64,000 bases of DNA from Astrothelium macrocarpum. Its lineage: Eukaryota; Ascomycota; Dothideomycetes; Trypetheliales; Trypetheliaceae. Where the stretch lies: NCBI GenBank assembly GCA_021030915.1, contig JAGEMR010000090.1, positions 62,001 to 126,000 of the forward strand, written 5' to 3'. The notes beneath the pieces are model-generated. The model was not told the DNA's origin and did not search any database. It worked only from the letters and a program-made list of their open reading frames with translations. Position numbers and translations under genes: made by a program. This document shows positions 11,226 through 23,778 of this stretch, one piece after another (positions within the stretch are counted from its first letter, which is position 1; the number at the start of each line of letters is the position of its first letter).

Positions 11226-11876
11226 CTAGCCTACTTTTCCTTTTTCTTTGTCCTGGGTGACTTCATGGAGACCAGTCGGCAGCGCTCTACATGCCTTAAC
11301 ATCTATTATATTAACTTGGCCCTGATCTTGTTGAAACATCCAATTGGTTGTAACAGAGTCCAGGATGTGTTGGTCACAAGGAACCGACGTCATACCGCTT
11401 ATGACGCCATCATCATCTTCTATCAATGTCTCCAGTGTATGTGCCCAACCAACTCCAGGATTGGCGACGATCGCAATGGTGTCTTGGAGAGATTGCGAGA
11501 GTAAAAGATCTCGGAAACGATGTGCAAAGTCGAGACTAAGATGAGGTCTTCCCGCATCCTGGTCATACTCGTAGGCTTGTAACTTGTAATTCGAATTTAG
11601 ATGAAGAGCGCTGGGGAAGAGCATCATCTCTTCAAGGTCATCGATGTTGATGGCTCTGCAGATGTCTACATCCTTCTGCAAATCATGGACCATCACATAG
11701 CCTTCAGCTATTGTCATATGCCGATGGAGCAATCCAACGCCCCAATGTGAGTGAATGTCGTGCTCGATAAAGAGCTCAGCTAATTCTTGAAGTGTGGCAC
11801 GCGGGACGGCCAAAGTTTGCCGTTCAAACGGCGTGATGCGATTGGAACTGGAAGCGTGTAGCAAGTCATCATCCAT
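11226..11876 (-). CDS. Fungal protein of unknown function, possible missing 5' exon
   Basis: The frame from the ATG at 11876 encodes 216 residues. It stays open to about 11940 upstream and reads sensibly there (YEAHIDLAKSTLTL), so translation may begin in an upstream exon joined at an AG near 11942. Residues about 25-75 carry the phrase ELAELFIEHDIHSHWGVGLLHRHM, followed later by WAHTLETLIEDDDG. I recall this H..GV.L.H.H pattern from expanded fungal families with no known function; this is family memory, not a search. There is no signal peptide or membrane segment. Acidic residues dominate. It is flanked by decayed sequence, so whether the gene is still functional is open. Confidence 0.6.
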   Translation of the reverse strand: MDDDLLHASSSNRITPFERQTLAVPRATLQELAELFIEHDIHSHWGVGLLHRHMTIAEGYVMVHDLQKDVDICRAINIDDLEEMMLFPSALHLNSNYKLQAYEYDQDAGRPHLSLDFAHRFRDLLLSQSLQDTIAIVANPGVGWAHTLETLIEDDDGVISGMTSVPCDQHILDSVTTNWMFQQDQGQVNIIDVKACRALPTGLHEVTQDKEKGKVG

Positions 11877-14800
11877 TCTTGTCTTTTGAAGAGTCAAGGT
11901 GCTTTTGGCCAAGTCGATGTGAGCTTCGTAGTTGCAGGAAACTGATCATGAAATACTCGGCCGAGGTCGAGTCTGGTTATTCAGCAGTCGGAGTATCTCA
12001 GAGCCGATCATTTTGTCGAGAGCGTATTCGGAGGTCGATTGGAAGGCGAGAAAGCTACACAAGGGATCGCAATCTAGCAGCAAGACCAGAACAACGACGC
12101 AGAATGCCAAGAATGCCATGAATGCCATGAAGAGAGTCAGAGCTAGCGCAAACTTCCAATTGGATGATACAATAGTGACCGAGTATGAGCAAGTTTTGGT
12201 TAAGGTAAATGCCACCGCCGCTCATGATCAAATCTGGACGTGCTAACGACGGAAAGATTGAGAATTCTAATAGCAATACTATGTAAGCTTATTAAATGTT
12301 TGATTATTCGGAATCCAGATAGCGACGACGTTGCACTGCCTCTCGTACCTTTTAGCTACACGTTTAAATCAAGCATTGGGACAGGCCCCGCAGCTTCTGT
12401 GTCTCCTTATCCGGAGACGACACAGGGTAAAGACGTAGACCTTCGCAGGTTACTTGAGTAAAACAATAATAGTACACCATCTGTATCAGCCCCCATTCCA
12501 AAGCCAAACGGAGACGAGATTCCTCCACGAGCTGGCCGCTCTCAGTTCCTGAATTTTGGATGGTCGAAATTGAGCACTCGGTTGACCTACAAAGCGGAAA
12601 GAAACACAAAGCATCGGATAAAGTAAAAGACATTGGACTGGCCCTCGGAGACCCTCAAAGCCAACTTCCTGACCAATCTGGAGCTGTGCAAACGTCAACT
12701 GGAGCATTAGTGTAAAGAAGAGCAATTGATGACGAAGTTCTCGAATACTTCCTTGCGCATCTCCAGCCTTTCTCAAAATCGGAGTCGACAGATTGAAATT
12801 CGGATTTCGTCAGCATCCAGTCAATGAGATGGCACGTTGTACAGGTGGATCAAGCATATAAGCTCCGCCGATGGAAGCACTTACGATCTCACAGTTCACT
12901 CCAAACGCACAGATGAGAAGCTAGCTGTGCAAGAGTAGCGGGTAGAGCTCCTCAAAGTCGAACCACAGGAAGCAATACTTGACAAGGAAGCTGGGACTGA
13001 GGTCCCGGTAGTACGCTCAGACTACAAAGATCTCTTTGACGTGTCTGAACAAAATCTTAATTTGACACTTTTGCTGCAGGGCTCGGAAAAGGTGGTGAAA
13101 TCACCATCGAGGTAGAGCCACTGTCTGATGACGCGGCAGAGGCAACAGTCTCTAAAAACCGTCTGAGCATCGTCCGTGTGAAAACGACTGAGAATATTCG
13201 AGAGTGTATTCCGAATGTGACTGAGCCGTTGTTTGCACAGGGTGTGTACCGTGTTCCTACTTGGAGCATAGATTCTGGCCCGAGCTGCGAGATACTATTC
13301 GCAGGGTATGTTATCAGTAGCCTCTCGTGCTTCCTGGCAAATACGCGTGCTGAATTCTCTATATGTTGACAAAGAAACAAGTGCATACTCTTCCCATTTT
13401 ACTTAGTCCACCCGAGATCTTGCTTGTGCCACTGTATCTGAACGAAGCTTTTACCCTTGTTGTAGAGAGCCTTTCCCGAAAGCACCGTGTACTCAGCATA
13501 CCGAATCAGCTAGACTCATCTGGTGTGAGTATCGGGAAGTGTTACTCCCACAACGATGAGCTCGGCACGCCGCTTAGGATCCGTCGACTTTAATACGCTC
13601 AAAAATGGAACCATCACTTTGCGTGAACGTGACAGTACCAAACAAGTTAGAGCGACCGAAGATAAGATTCTTACTATAGTGAAGCACGTGGTAAACGGTA
13701 CAGAGGCGTTGCAAGACATTTTTCTACTTTTGCTAGAATGTACAGGTCAAGAAAGCGGCGATTGACCCGGTTCTCGAGTTCCCAGAAGCCGGTGTACTGT
13801 ACATTCACAAACGTGCTTAATGTCATTAGGCTGTTGACTGCCCATCGTAGACTGAGCACAATCTAGGCGAAGAGTTCAGCCCATTGAGCTCCAGATGATC
13901 AACTTGGTGCTGCAGTATCGCCGCCTGAGTCCGTTAGGACTTCACAATGATCCTTGACAGCCAACTCATGTTTCAATACCTCGATGAATCCATCACGCTC
14001 TTCTGTATGCGAACGTCCAAGTCGGATCGCCTTCTTCCAGGGCTCGATGATTGAACTGATTGCAGTCGGCGAATTCTTCAACCATGGCTGACACAAAGCC
14101 TTGAACCTTAAGTCGAAATCCCCAGTCACCTCGCCTTCTTGATGTATGGTCAGAAAGGGCAGAAGCTTATTGGCTGTGTGTCGGCATACCCGGCTCGACG
14201 ATGATCTCACAGCTATCTTCACTTATATTGGAACATGAAGACCTCATACAGGTGAGTGCTCTTGCGGTAAAATATAAATCTATCAAGCCTGCGCAGATGA
14301 AACATGTTTTGTGCGTTTCGGAGGCCTAGTTCATGTCGTGTTCAACCATCGACTCGAAAGGGAGTCTCTTATCTGTACTGAAAGTTGAACGAGAAATCTA
14401 ATCGAATGGAGACTTACCTTGTGACTTGAGTTGCTTCCGCGACATAATCGCGTTTAGGCACGGCATCAGTCTTGGGTGGAGTTTTTACGACTCCCGTAGA
14501 GTCAACAAATAGACACTAGGAATGCTGCAGCCGATATGTTCTGATGATTTTAGTCACATTCACTGCGTTGTCATATTTGGAGGCTTCGGAGCAACTGTCA
14601 ACGTAGGCACTTTGTTCCAATTAGATGAACAAATGTTGAGGTATTCGAAACAAAATGGTGGGCCAAAATATTCCGACATATAATATTTATGTAAAGACAG
14701 CGGATCAGATTGACGAAAAGAGTGAACGGTCCATTGACCTATGCCGCTCCTGTCAGATCCAGATGAGGTCTATCTCAATCCACTCAATATACATGAATTC

Positions 14801-15056
14801 GTCTGCATTACCATGGTAATGGACATAAACCCTAGTGACGCAAAAGGGACGAATGACATTTGACAAGCCGCCCAGTAACATTCAGCCAGAAAAATGGCGT
14901 CAGTCAATCAAGAATGTAAAATATCCATATACAACATCTCCAGGGAATCTCCCCGGAAAGTCCAGCACCATAGATGCTACTACACGCCGTCAAATCAAAG
15001 ACTTTTCGCCACCACGTCACCCCACTTGATCCCCACCATTCCTCCATGCTAACCTT
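11877..15056. pseudogene. Decayed coding stretch plus non-coding DNA
   Basis: Between about 12480 and 13290 one plus-strand direction keeps giving protein-like text (RVELLKVEPQEAILDKEAG, EVPVVRSDYKDLFDVSEQN, GEITIEVEPLSDDAAEATVS) broken by several stops and frame changes. A minus-strand frame at 13899-14219 is also protein-like but has no ATG. These look like remains of one or more genes, not identifiable by eye. A hydrophobic frame at 11946-12212 on the minus strand has no ATG and is not supported. From 14230 to 15056 nothing is seen apart from the 3' end of the next gene. Confidence 0.4.
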
Positions 15057-15737
15057 TTACTCGTACACGAAGAAGTTCTTGGTGGCATCGGGCGCCGCAG
15101 CAGAGCTCCGAGATGTAGGCCCTCTGGGGACAGCAGTGCCACTGCCGTTGTGGTGGTGATGGTGATGATGGGGGGCAGCAGGCTTCACCTCCTTGCTCTC
15201 CTCAGCCTGAGACTGCGACGGAGGGAAGAAGCCCCCAGTGGGCAGCGGAGCGCCTGGGTGATGGTGGTGGTGAGGACGGAACTTGGGCTCGCCAGCAGCG
15301 CGCTTCTCGTGGTTGGGTTCGAATTCAGGGAGAGGGAAGAAACCACCAGTTGGAATGGGGAAGCCAGGGAAGCCGCCAGTAGGGAAGGGGAAGCCTGGCG
15401 GGTGGTGACCGCGGTGTTCCCGACGTGGCTCATGGAGGTGCTTTCTTGGGGCACCGCCATGGTAGTGGTGATGGAATCCTCCTGTTGGAAGAGGGAAGCC
15501 ACCGGTTGGGAAAGGATGAGGGAGACGGTCAGCCTCGTCTTCCGATGCTTTGACCGGAAAAGGTGGTTGCTCGGCGGTTTTGTTGTGGTGATGATGGTGA
15601 TGGTGGTGGTTCCCAGTGCCCAAGGGAGCAGGGAAGTTTACGGTTTTCGTAGGCAAGTCTGTAGGAACGACGGCAGGAGCTGCGAAAGCCGCGGGGAGGA
15701 TGGCGAGAAGAGCCGCGTATGAAAGAATTGGTGCCAT
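15057..15737 (-). CDS. Secreted histidine-rich protein with PTGGF repeats
   Basis: A single-exon, 226-residue protein. Residues 1-19 are a signal peptide (MAPILSYAALLAILPAAFA) with an AFA-A cleavage site. The mature chain has four histidine tracts (eight, three plus one, five and seven His) alternating with five copies of PTGGF, each preceded by F, L or I and Pro. A KR pair in the second half could be a Kex2 site. Low-complexity, Gly/Pro/His-rich composition points to a disordered extracellular or wall-associated polypeptide. His tracts bind Zn, Cu or Ni in general, so metal binding is a reasonable inference, not shown. A TATATAG element lies about 180 bp upstream, followed by a C/T-rich tract. 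I recognise no named family. Confidence 0.8.
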   Translation of the reverse strand: MAPILSYAALLAILPAAFAAPAVVPTDLPTKTVNFPAPLGTGNHHHHHHHHNKTAEQPPFPVKASEDEADRLPHPFPTGGFPLPTGGFHHHYHGGAPRKHLHEPRREHRGHHPPGFPFPTGGFPGFPIPTGGFFPLPEFEPNHEKRAAGEPKFRPHHHHHPGAPLPTGGFFPPSQSQAEESKEVKPAAPHHHHHHHNGSGTAVPRGPTSRSSAAAPDATKNFFVYE

Positions 15738-15912
15738 TGTGAAACGAATGGAAAATCTCCGTGCGTCGAAACAAAAAGAGTGTATTGACCAGAACAGAGA
15801 AGCGTGAGGACTTTTCGAACCGGCCGAAGATTGACGTGAAGCACAAGAGAGAGATTGAGCAAATAGAGTTCGCTTGAAGAAGAAGAAGGACGAAAAAAGA
15901 GATGGACATTGG

Positions 15913-15930
15913 TTACTATATACCTTTGGC
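15913..15930 (-). promoter_or_regulatory. TATA-like element of the His-rich protein gene
   Basis: On the minus strand the sequence GGTATATAGTAACCAAT contains a TATATA core and a CCAAT box, 175-190 bp before the ATG at 15737. A pyrimidine-rich run (TCTCTTTTTTCGTCC, TTCTTCTTCTTC) follows, as is common just before fungal transcription starts. Confidence 0.5.
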
Positions 15931-15949
15931 GCTCACGCTACAAAGCCGT

Positions 15950-17584
15950 GGTGTGGCATACCTTACTCAAAACGATTGGATGTTTGTGTGAGCAAGCCCA
16001 CCGAAACATGGTGCAGTAATTAGAGGATGGCGTTCTAGAGTCATGGGTCCGTTTGCCGACAGATCTGATATGAAGGGCAGAGATCCAAAGCACTGGAGAT
16101 GAATGGGATAAAGTGGGTTGACATGATGCCGGACATTGGACGATTTTTCAAAAGTCGTGACCTATTGGTTAAAACATGGAAACAGATTGGTTCGCAGTGG
16201 CCTTGGGGGGAGCCGACGAACATTTTCGATCAAGGGTATAGGAAGATGTGGATCTCAGCCAGGGGCAGATCACAATGTTGAGAGTGGATGGCTAGGGATG
16301 TGGGATTTTTACTGAGTGACCGGAACAATGGTCGGGTGTTCAAAAAGATTGCGCCTTGGGTTGCTAGATTCAGGCAATGATCAGGATGATAGGGTCAAGT
16401 TCATCAACCCGGATCTGGATTTCATCGGAGTGGAGCAACAGGTTGGGATAATGGCGGAAGTGGTGCTGGGAGCTGTATCAGATTGTTATGCCACCCGTGC
16501 GTTGTGCCTCCGTCCCGGCCCCACTGAGCCTTGGGAGAACACCACCAACTCCGGAACCAGACCATCTAAATACTTTTTGTATGTTTATGCGTGATGAAGA
16601 AGGATTCTTTTGGCTGTGTTATTCACCCATTTTCAACACACCCGCATAATTGTCTGACCACATTCTTTGGGTATATAGAGTTGGCAGCCATTGCGTTCAT
16701 CGCAGCTGTCAATTCCGTCATAGTCACCATTCTGACACCATTGTCTCATCGAAAGTCCGTCTACAAGGTCTCTATCAGTCGCAGAAGTCGGCTGTATCTT
16801 CCCGCCGCTGGTGGTATTAGGGTCCTCTGCTCTGACCTTCCGGGATGATCAGAGCCATTTCCCGCAAGAATAGCCAGTCAGAAATTTGAGAATGACAGAG
16901 AGGAAAGACTGACGGATAGCTTTCCATTCTCCGAGATTCAGGTCTTACCCGTGCGGATCCACGTACAGAGATGACGCGTCATCGATGGAGAGTGATTCCG
17001 GCGTGTTTCAAGATCGCAAGACCCATTGCAAACCAGAACAAGACCATCTCAGAGACCTGTCTAGTTAAATTGCACCTTTTCGGATCGTTCTGATATGTCA
17101 AACTCCTCTTAATTGCAATTCGTGGTAATTTCTTGAGGTCGTAAACTTTGGACGTCGGATGAGATGGCAAAATTTAGCGTAAACCTAATGCATTTCCCGC
17201 GGCAACAGCCTGGCGTACCTTAGCTGTTCGGGGATCTGCAACCGGAGGAGTTTGTGGCTTAAGTTAAAGCTAGAGTCTACCCTAAGTGCTGGACTGAATT
17301 GGCTGAAAAAACAATTTAGCCTTGTTGCGTTGTTCTTGCTGATGATTTTTCATATCTTTGCCATTGCATTCTGCAGAATGCAGGCGAACAATAGAAACCT
17401 CTCTTGATGCAGCTGGGTCGTCCCGTGTCAAAGATGATCCGCTCGGTCTCAAGTTCTTCGCTGTGCCAATAGAATGGATAATCTGCTGTCATGGTAACAT
17501 TTTAAACTCACTGTAAATTACAACTAGGGACCGTGCCGTTCATCTGCCTATCCCTATGGCTTTAAGAAACGACAATCATCGTCG

Positions 17585-17618
<34 letters not shown>

Positions 17619-19272
17619 ACACACACACCAAAAATCAAAGGAATCTAGCGAAGATATGCAAAACTAGACAAAACTTCAACCATCGATTTGTTTTGGGATT
17701 GTCTGAAAACTCCACAACTTGTGAAAAGAGACTAATACAGATAATGGTCGGTTGAGTGGAGGTTAGTCAAATCATGACGGTCCCACAAGATCGATCAACG
17801 CCAGACGCCGGGTCAGTGTGACAGCTACGTATGTAGCACACAAGTGGATGATCTGCATCATTTCTCATCTATCAGATACCCGATACTAATGCAGGAACCC
17901 GGAACCTGGAACCCAGAGCCTTAACGAGTAACCTTCAAACATAATCACGTATTATAGTTTCTTATTATGAACGAGGATGGTTAATAAAAGGTATTGAATT
18001 TACCATCCCATATTTCTTCAGAACTTTCTTCAAATCTATAGTCAACTATGTCTTGGCTTCACCAATTAGTCGCAAGAGATTGAATTTCTTTCCTTCTGAA
18101 GATTTCTTTCGTACAATACCCCGAAAATATCATTATAGCTGTTAAATAATGGAACCTTGACATTAACGGTAAGGATCGAAAATATTCCCTGGGCTCTCCC
18201 GTCGATCTATGTGATCTAAAAAGCAGGGTACCGAACATGTGAAATCACCTTACACGGATTACTGGTTCACCCACTCAACCGTCGTCTGGCTTGCAACTTC
18301 AACCGTTTAAGGAGATGAAGGTGACATGCATGAGCGCTGAACAACAATCACATCATCTGAGGCCTGCTTGGTGTCAAATATCCCTTATTGTGTCGGCATA
18401 GCTAAACTGATGCGCTGAACTGTGGCAACCTTAGGCTGTACGTATCTCTTTGGAGCGGCCTGAATAATGATCCGACAACGGGTGAGCATAATGATGCTCA
18501 GACAAACGGAGCCGAATAGCTCCTCGTTAGTGATCAAGCTGATGCACAGGCTTGCAAAAAGGGCACGATAATTGCACCATCTCGGCCTGTCCGATGATTA
18601 CTATGGAATGCTGCATCCTTTGCGTGAGGAGCCAGCATCGGTTGAGACACGTACGTAGCTAGCTTTAATGCAGTCTATCAGAGAATACCCGTAGTCGGCA
18701 TAAGGAAAAACATGTCTATCCAATGAGACATTTAGAGAATTCTTATTGGGCAAACGAAATCTTTTCCACTGGTATGACTCTCTTTGATCGCATCTGCATG
18801 TCCCCTGATCTGCCTGGTTGTGTGGTGAACATGTATTGTCTCGACCAATGGAAAATAAAAACGCATGAAGCTTGCAAATGCATTGAAGGCGCTATCTAAA
18901 GCGAGAGACGTGTTGATCTTTGGAGTGAACTATTCAATTTACAAGAATGCTACAATATGGAGCGCGAGCTCAGATAGCCACCGTATATCCAAAGATAGCC
19001 CTAAAATAAACCACAAGAATGGCACATGATCTTGCCAGAGAAGTAAGAAACAGGAAAGTAGATCATACATATATACTGCAGCGGCTTCGCGGGCGCCTGA
19101 AAACACCTAGCGCTGTGACTGAAGAAAGAGTACCAACTAGCATTAATTTTCCACATTAATCATCCTTTATGCATTGAGCAGCATTCTGCAATTTCTCTCA
19201 TTCGTTCGCCTATCCATCTCTTCACCGTTTCCTCTCTTTCCCCACACTCATCATCTCACATCTCACCTCCTC
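15950..19272. other. Long gene-free interval
   Basis: About 3.3 kb without a supported gene. Frames are short and without motifs. It contains an AC microsatellite. Neither LTR-like ends nor inverted repeats were noticed by eye. Confidence 0.5.
17584..17629. repeat. AC dinucleotide microsatellite
   Basis: About 22 AC units, interrupted once by a T (ACATACAC). It lies in the gene-free stretch and should be length-polymorphic between strains. Confidence 0.95.
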
Positions 19273-22200
19273 TTAAAACCCTCGAAACGGATCCCCTATC
19301 CCCTCACCCTCTCCACCCTCCCCACTCCCAACAACCACCCCCTTCGTCCACGCATCAGGAACCCGACTCCGCCTTCTCACACCCAGCCCAGGCAGACGTC
19401 TCCCAGCCCCCGTCCGCATCCTCTCCGGCCACCCCATCGCCGTACCCGTCTCAGCCGTCTTTCCCGCCGGCGCCGGAGGAGGCTCGACAAACGCCTCCAT
19501 GCGCATCGTGCCATTCCTCGAGCTCGCCGTCGACGGTGGCGCCTGCTGCTGCTGCTGCGTCGCCACACCACGAAGCTCCGAAGTGCCCGAGCGCGTGCGA
19601 TGGATGGGGATGGGCGGTGGCGCGATGGTCGTGGTCGACTCGTTGAGGTCGGCGAAGGTGCGGAGCGGAGGGTCAGGGATGGTGGCGGGCACGCCGTCGC
19701 GCGACATGGGGCGCACAGCCGCGGACGACCAGCCGCGGAGGCTGCCCAGCCGGCCGGTGTTGCTGGTGTTCATGGTGTTGGGGAGGTCGGTGAGGGAGGG
19801 CATAACGGCGCCGCTCATGCTGGTGCTGCGCTTGCGACCGTGACCGTAGTAGCGGGGGATGGTGGGATACTCGGCGGCGCTGTCGGCGGTGGCGGTGGTG
19901 CTGGCGGTGCCGGGGCGGAGGCGATCGTCAGGATTGGCAAGGTCGGCGAAGCGGTACTCGGTGGGAGGTGGGTCGGCATAGAGCTTGTCGAAGAAGCCAG
20001 AGCCAGTGGCGCCATAGGTGGCTTTTTCGGGGGTGACATCGGAGCATTCGCGGGTTTCTGGGAGGGTAGGAGGCGCGGTAGCGTTGCGAAGGGGTGCACG
20101 AGGACGGCGATGGGGTGAAACGCCTGCGCGGTCTTTGGCTACACGTACGGAGTCGCGAAGTGGCGTCCGCCTCAGGGTAGCTGTTGCGCGGAATGGCTTT
20201 TCTGGTTCCTTTTCGGGAATCGGAATCTTTGGTTCTATGGGGGAAACCTCCGTTATCGTAGGAGCCTTAATGGATTTCGGCTCTGGGACTGGAATAGCCG
20301 GGAGAGGAGAGAGACGTTGTGAAGGGTGGTGGGCAAGAAATGAAAGCGCCGTCAACCAGAGGTAATGACGTTCACTGGAAATAGCAGTGAATTTGAGGGC
20401 ACGAGCTGGTGTTAGGATGAGAATCGAGCGATTGAAGATTTGGCCAGAATTCTTGGGCAATGGCGTATCGTCTTTGACGTCAAGCACAGATTGGATGATT
20501 ACTGTAGATGAATTAGTAGGTTGTTCATAGTCTTGGGGATTCGTTCAGCACTTACGCTTGCGTCCGCTCTTGCCCATCAGTGCAGAATTCGAGCTTGGCT
20601 GTTTGCCGCTCCACATGACTGATCGCTCATAAGGTGATAGCCATACCCATCTCTTATGCCGTTGACCATTGCTTGTCACAGTTATGGAACCATCCTCTCC
20701 TGGCCTGCTGACCTCTGAAGGTGACTCTGGTACGCCAAAAGATTTTCGTCTCCTTACATATTTCCACATCCATTCACCGATCATGGTAATGGCAATGGCC
20801 TCAACAACAGTTGATTGCTGTTGGGAAGAGCTGTCAGCCGATGCGCTACCTGTTTGAGATGTTACATCAGATCGAGCTCCCTTGTGGTTTGACTTTTGTA
20901 GTTCAAAAACATGCCGTGGAGACTTGATGTTGTCTCGAGGCATTTCCGGAATCTCATGCTCAGGCAAGGTCGGCGAAGGCATTGAACTCTGGAATGAACT
21001 TGGTGGCGATCGACTTCGTGGACGTGTGCTTCTACCACCACGACGAGGTATGACATTCGCTGAGCGGACTTTCCGTAAAGTATCCTTTCCAGGGTGTTTC
21101 CCAACGTCGGTCTGCGTTCGTCGCCCGGAAAACGCGGCAGTTTGTCCAGGCGTTGGACTATAAGATCCCTCGCTTCGAGTATGCCAAACACGACGGGAGC
21201 TGGATCGGAGCGGGACTGGAAATGGTGGAGGAGGAGCCATAGAACTACTCATGCTCGCAGAGCCAAAACTGGCCTCGCTAGGTGTTCGGGAACCTTGGCG
21301 TAGATGCATAGCAGTCCCACTCGCAATGAGTGATGAGCGACGGAGATTAAGTGGTTTAGTCATACTCGACATTCTGTTCGGTTTCGAAACTCTAGCAGTT
21401 CTCTCAAAAGAACTCCGGGCACTCATAGAGCTCTCCGCGACTGTCCCTTCGGGTTCAGGCTTTGATTTGGCTTCCTCCGTATCATCCTTTTTGACATCCG
21501 CGCTACAAGGGGACTCCTTTTCTTCTGGGACAGGTGTGGGAGGATCTGAAAAAGAAAATCCGTTCCGTGCCAGTCTGCTCGCTGATGTCGATTTTGGAGC
21601 TGTTCTGCTCTTTGTCTGAGAAATTGGCTCATCCAAGTCAGTATCGTCTCCTCCTTCCTCGTCATTGAACCCAGCAAATAAGCTTGCAGATCTAAATGGC
21701 CGCCTCGGTCCTTGACTGTCATCTTGAGAAACGGGGCCATTGTCATTATTTCCAGGGTAGCGATCTTCAGCTGCTGCTAACGATGCTCGGTTCTCTGAAG
21801 GCCGGGAGAACGAATGCAAGGCGGGTTTTGACTCATTTCCAGAGTTTTGTCTGGAGGTTGCAGATGAAAGACTTTCCTTGGTTGTTGAGGGGGCATTTTC
21901 AAGATTGGCATCTTTGTTCTTGATAGCAGAGGGCCACAAATGTGGTGGTAGTTTAAGCAGACGTTGATCTATAGTGATTCTATCTGTCTGAGTTCCAGCG
22001 TCCACTGCGTGAACCGGCTTCTCAAGAGCAACCTGGCAAGCAGCATTTCGTGTGGCAGGAGGCAACACAGCCTCCTTGGGTGATGGGGGACCAGATAAAG
22101 GAGGATGAATCGCGATTGAAGGGATGATCAATGAGGCTGGAGCTGGTGCTCGCCCGATCTGACGCTGATTTGAAGTTTCCACACTGGTATTGTCTGTTTG

Positions 22201-23778
22201 TGTAGACATCGAACTATATGATGGTTGCTCCACTTTTATTGGCTCCGATTGGATGGCGACGTCCGCGAAAGTTGGTTTTGATACTCCTTGCTCTTCGATA
22301 GTCTGCGTGGCAGTTGACACCATACTCATGGCCGATGCGACCGGCTTTTCGGATGTAAGCGTTAAAGGTCTCGCGTTCGGACTTCGCGCTGGGCTAGCAA
22401 TACGTTTGCGGCTTTGATTGGCTTCGACTTCTGGTGTTTGCGGGACTTTCTCAGAGAGACCAGAGGCTGCTTCTAGAGACAATGGAGGTGATGTTGGAAG
22501 CATTATGGGGAGCATTGGCGACGTTGGCGGCGAGTACTGAATACCAGTATCCACATATGGAGGCCTTGATGGTTCTATGGGGCTTTGTCCGTCTTCTTTC
22601 GGAGATGGTACTTCTTGTATGGGTGGTATAATATCGCGTTTGTCGGTGTCTAGATTGTCATGGTGATCCAAAGACGAATCTCTTCCACTGGACAGGCCAA
22701 GAACTCGTTTAGCCTTGTCATCTTGATTGAAAGACTGTCTTGATTCTCGGGCTCTTCGAAGTCTTGTTTCATGATCTGCGTACTCATCTTCAATTTCTTC
22801 TAGGTCATCCAAATTCTCGTCTTCCTCATCAAAGACGAGCTCATCAGCCAAGCTCACGCCTTGTTGTCTAGATTGCCTTCCAGAGACAAAGCCACTCTCC
22901 ATGGAATACCGATTGCTTTGGCGCGTACTGCTTCGACCAGTGCTATCAGTGCTGCGACCACGAGTATGCTTCTGGCGGGTCGGACTGGAATGTGCACTTG
23001 TCACATCACTGTCATTTCCCAGACCACTGTCTCGCGCGTCTTCTTCGGTTTCGCTTGCTTCGTCGCGTCTGGGGAACTCTGCAGCATGTTGCGCATTGAC
23101 TTCATTGATAAACGTCTTGAGTCGACTTTCAGACACATGGACCTTCCGCTCAAGCGCGCGCCTCTCATTCTCCCAAGTCAACTTTTCGCTTGCATAGAGA
23201 TTGTGAGCAAGTTCGACATCTTGCGCCTGAGTCTTGACTTCTTTTTGAGACAAGTCCAATTTATTTCGAAGATCTTTTTGAGCAGTCTTGAGATCATCCC
23301 TTTCGCTTGCCAACTCCTGCAATGCTGCCATGGTCCCATCCTCTACTTGCTTGAGTTGACGTTTAGTTGAGCGGTTTTCTTTGTTTGCCTCTGCTACTTG
23401 TTCCTGTAAGCTCTCATTCTCGGATCGTGAGGTCTGAAGATTGTGCTCAAGGTTATCAATGAACCGATCCTTGGACTCCAAATCCCTACGCAAGGAAAGA
23501 ATTTCGGAGACGAGTGATGCATGCAGTGTGGGAGTGAACCGCCGTGGATCCAGCAAAGGAAGCTCATCTTCGTTGGTAGCTGGCGTGCTTCCCTTTTCAA
23601 AATCAGGGGGAAATGGAGGAGGCGATGACGAAAGATTGGATGGCGTTGGCGTTCCATGACGAGAAGAAACTCGAGATCTTGAATATGGGGTATCTGTAGG
23701 AGTTGGTAGAGCTTGGCCAGCAAGCGCATACGCTTGATGCTCCTCGAACAAGTCCCGCATGCTGCGAACATGAGCCAT
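19273..23778 (-). CDS. apsA: Num1/ApsA/Mcp5-type cortical PH-domain protein
   Basis: Two exons, 23778-20556 and 20501-19273, give 1483 residues; the join reads GKSGRKLIIQSVLDV. Residues about 90-228 form a long coiled coil (LVSEILSLRRDLESKDRFI onward). A disordered, acidic and Ser/Pro-rich middle follows. The diagnostic part is the C-terminal PH domain of the meiotic cell cortex family at about 995-1127: ITMIGEWMWKYVRRRKSFG, RHKRWVWLSPYERSVMWS, FNRSILILTPARALKFTA and ERHYLWLTALSFLAHH. A low-complexity tail ends in DPFRGF. Known members (yeast Num1, Aspergillus ApsA, fission yeast Mcp5) bind plasma membrane phosphoinositides and anchor dynein to the cortex for nuclear migration; Num1 also tethers mitochondria. 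Large internal Num1-type repeats are not apparent here, as is usual for filamentous members. Confidence 0.92.

Noticed and set aside
15150..15722. 190-codon plus-strand ORF
   Set aside because: Antisense of the His-rich gene; the Met/Val repeats are the complement of His codons.
19174..20118. 314-codon plus-strand ORF
   Set aside because: Antisense shadow of the GC-rich C-terminal tail of the ApsA-type gene; repetitive Arg/Gly text.
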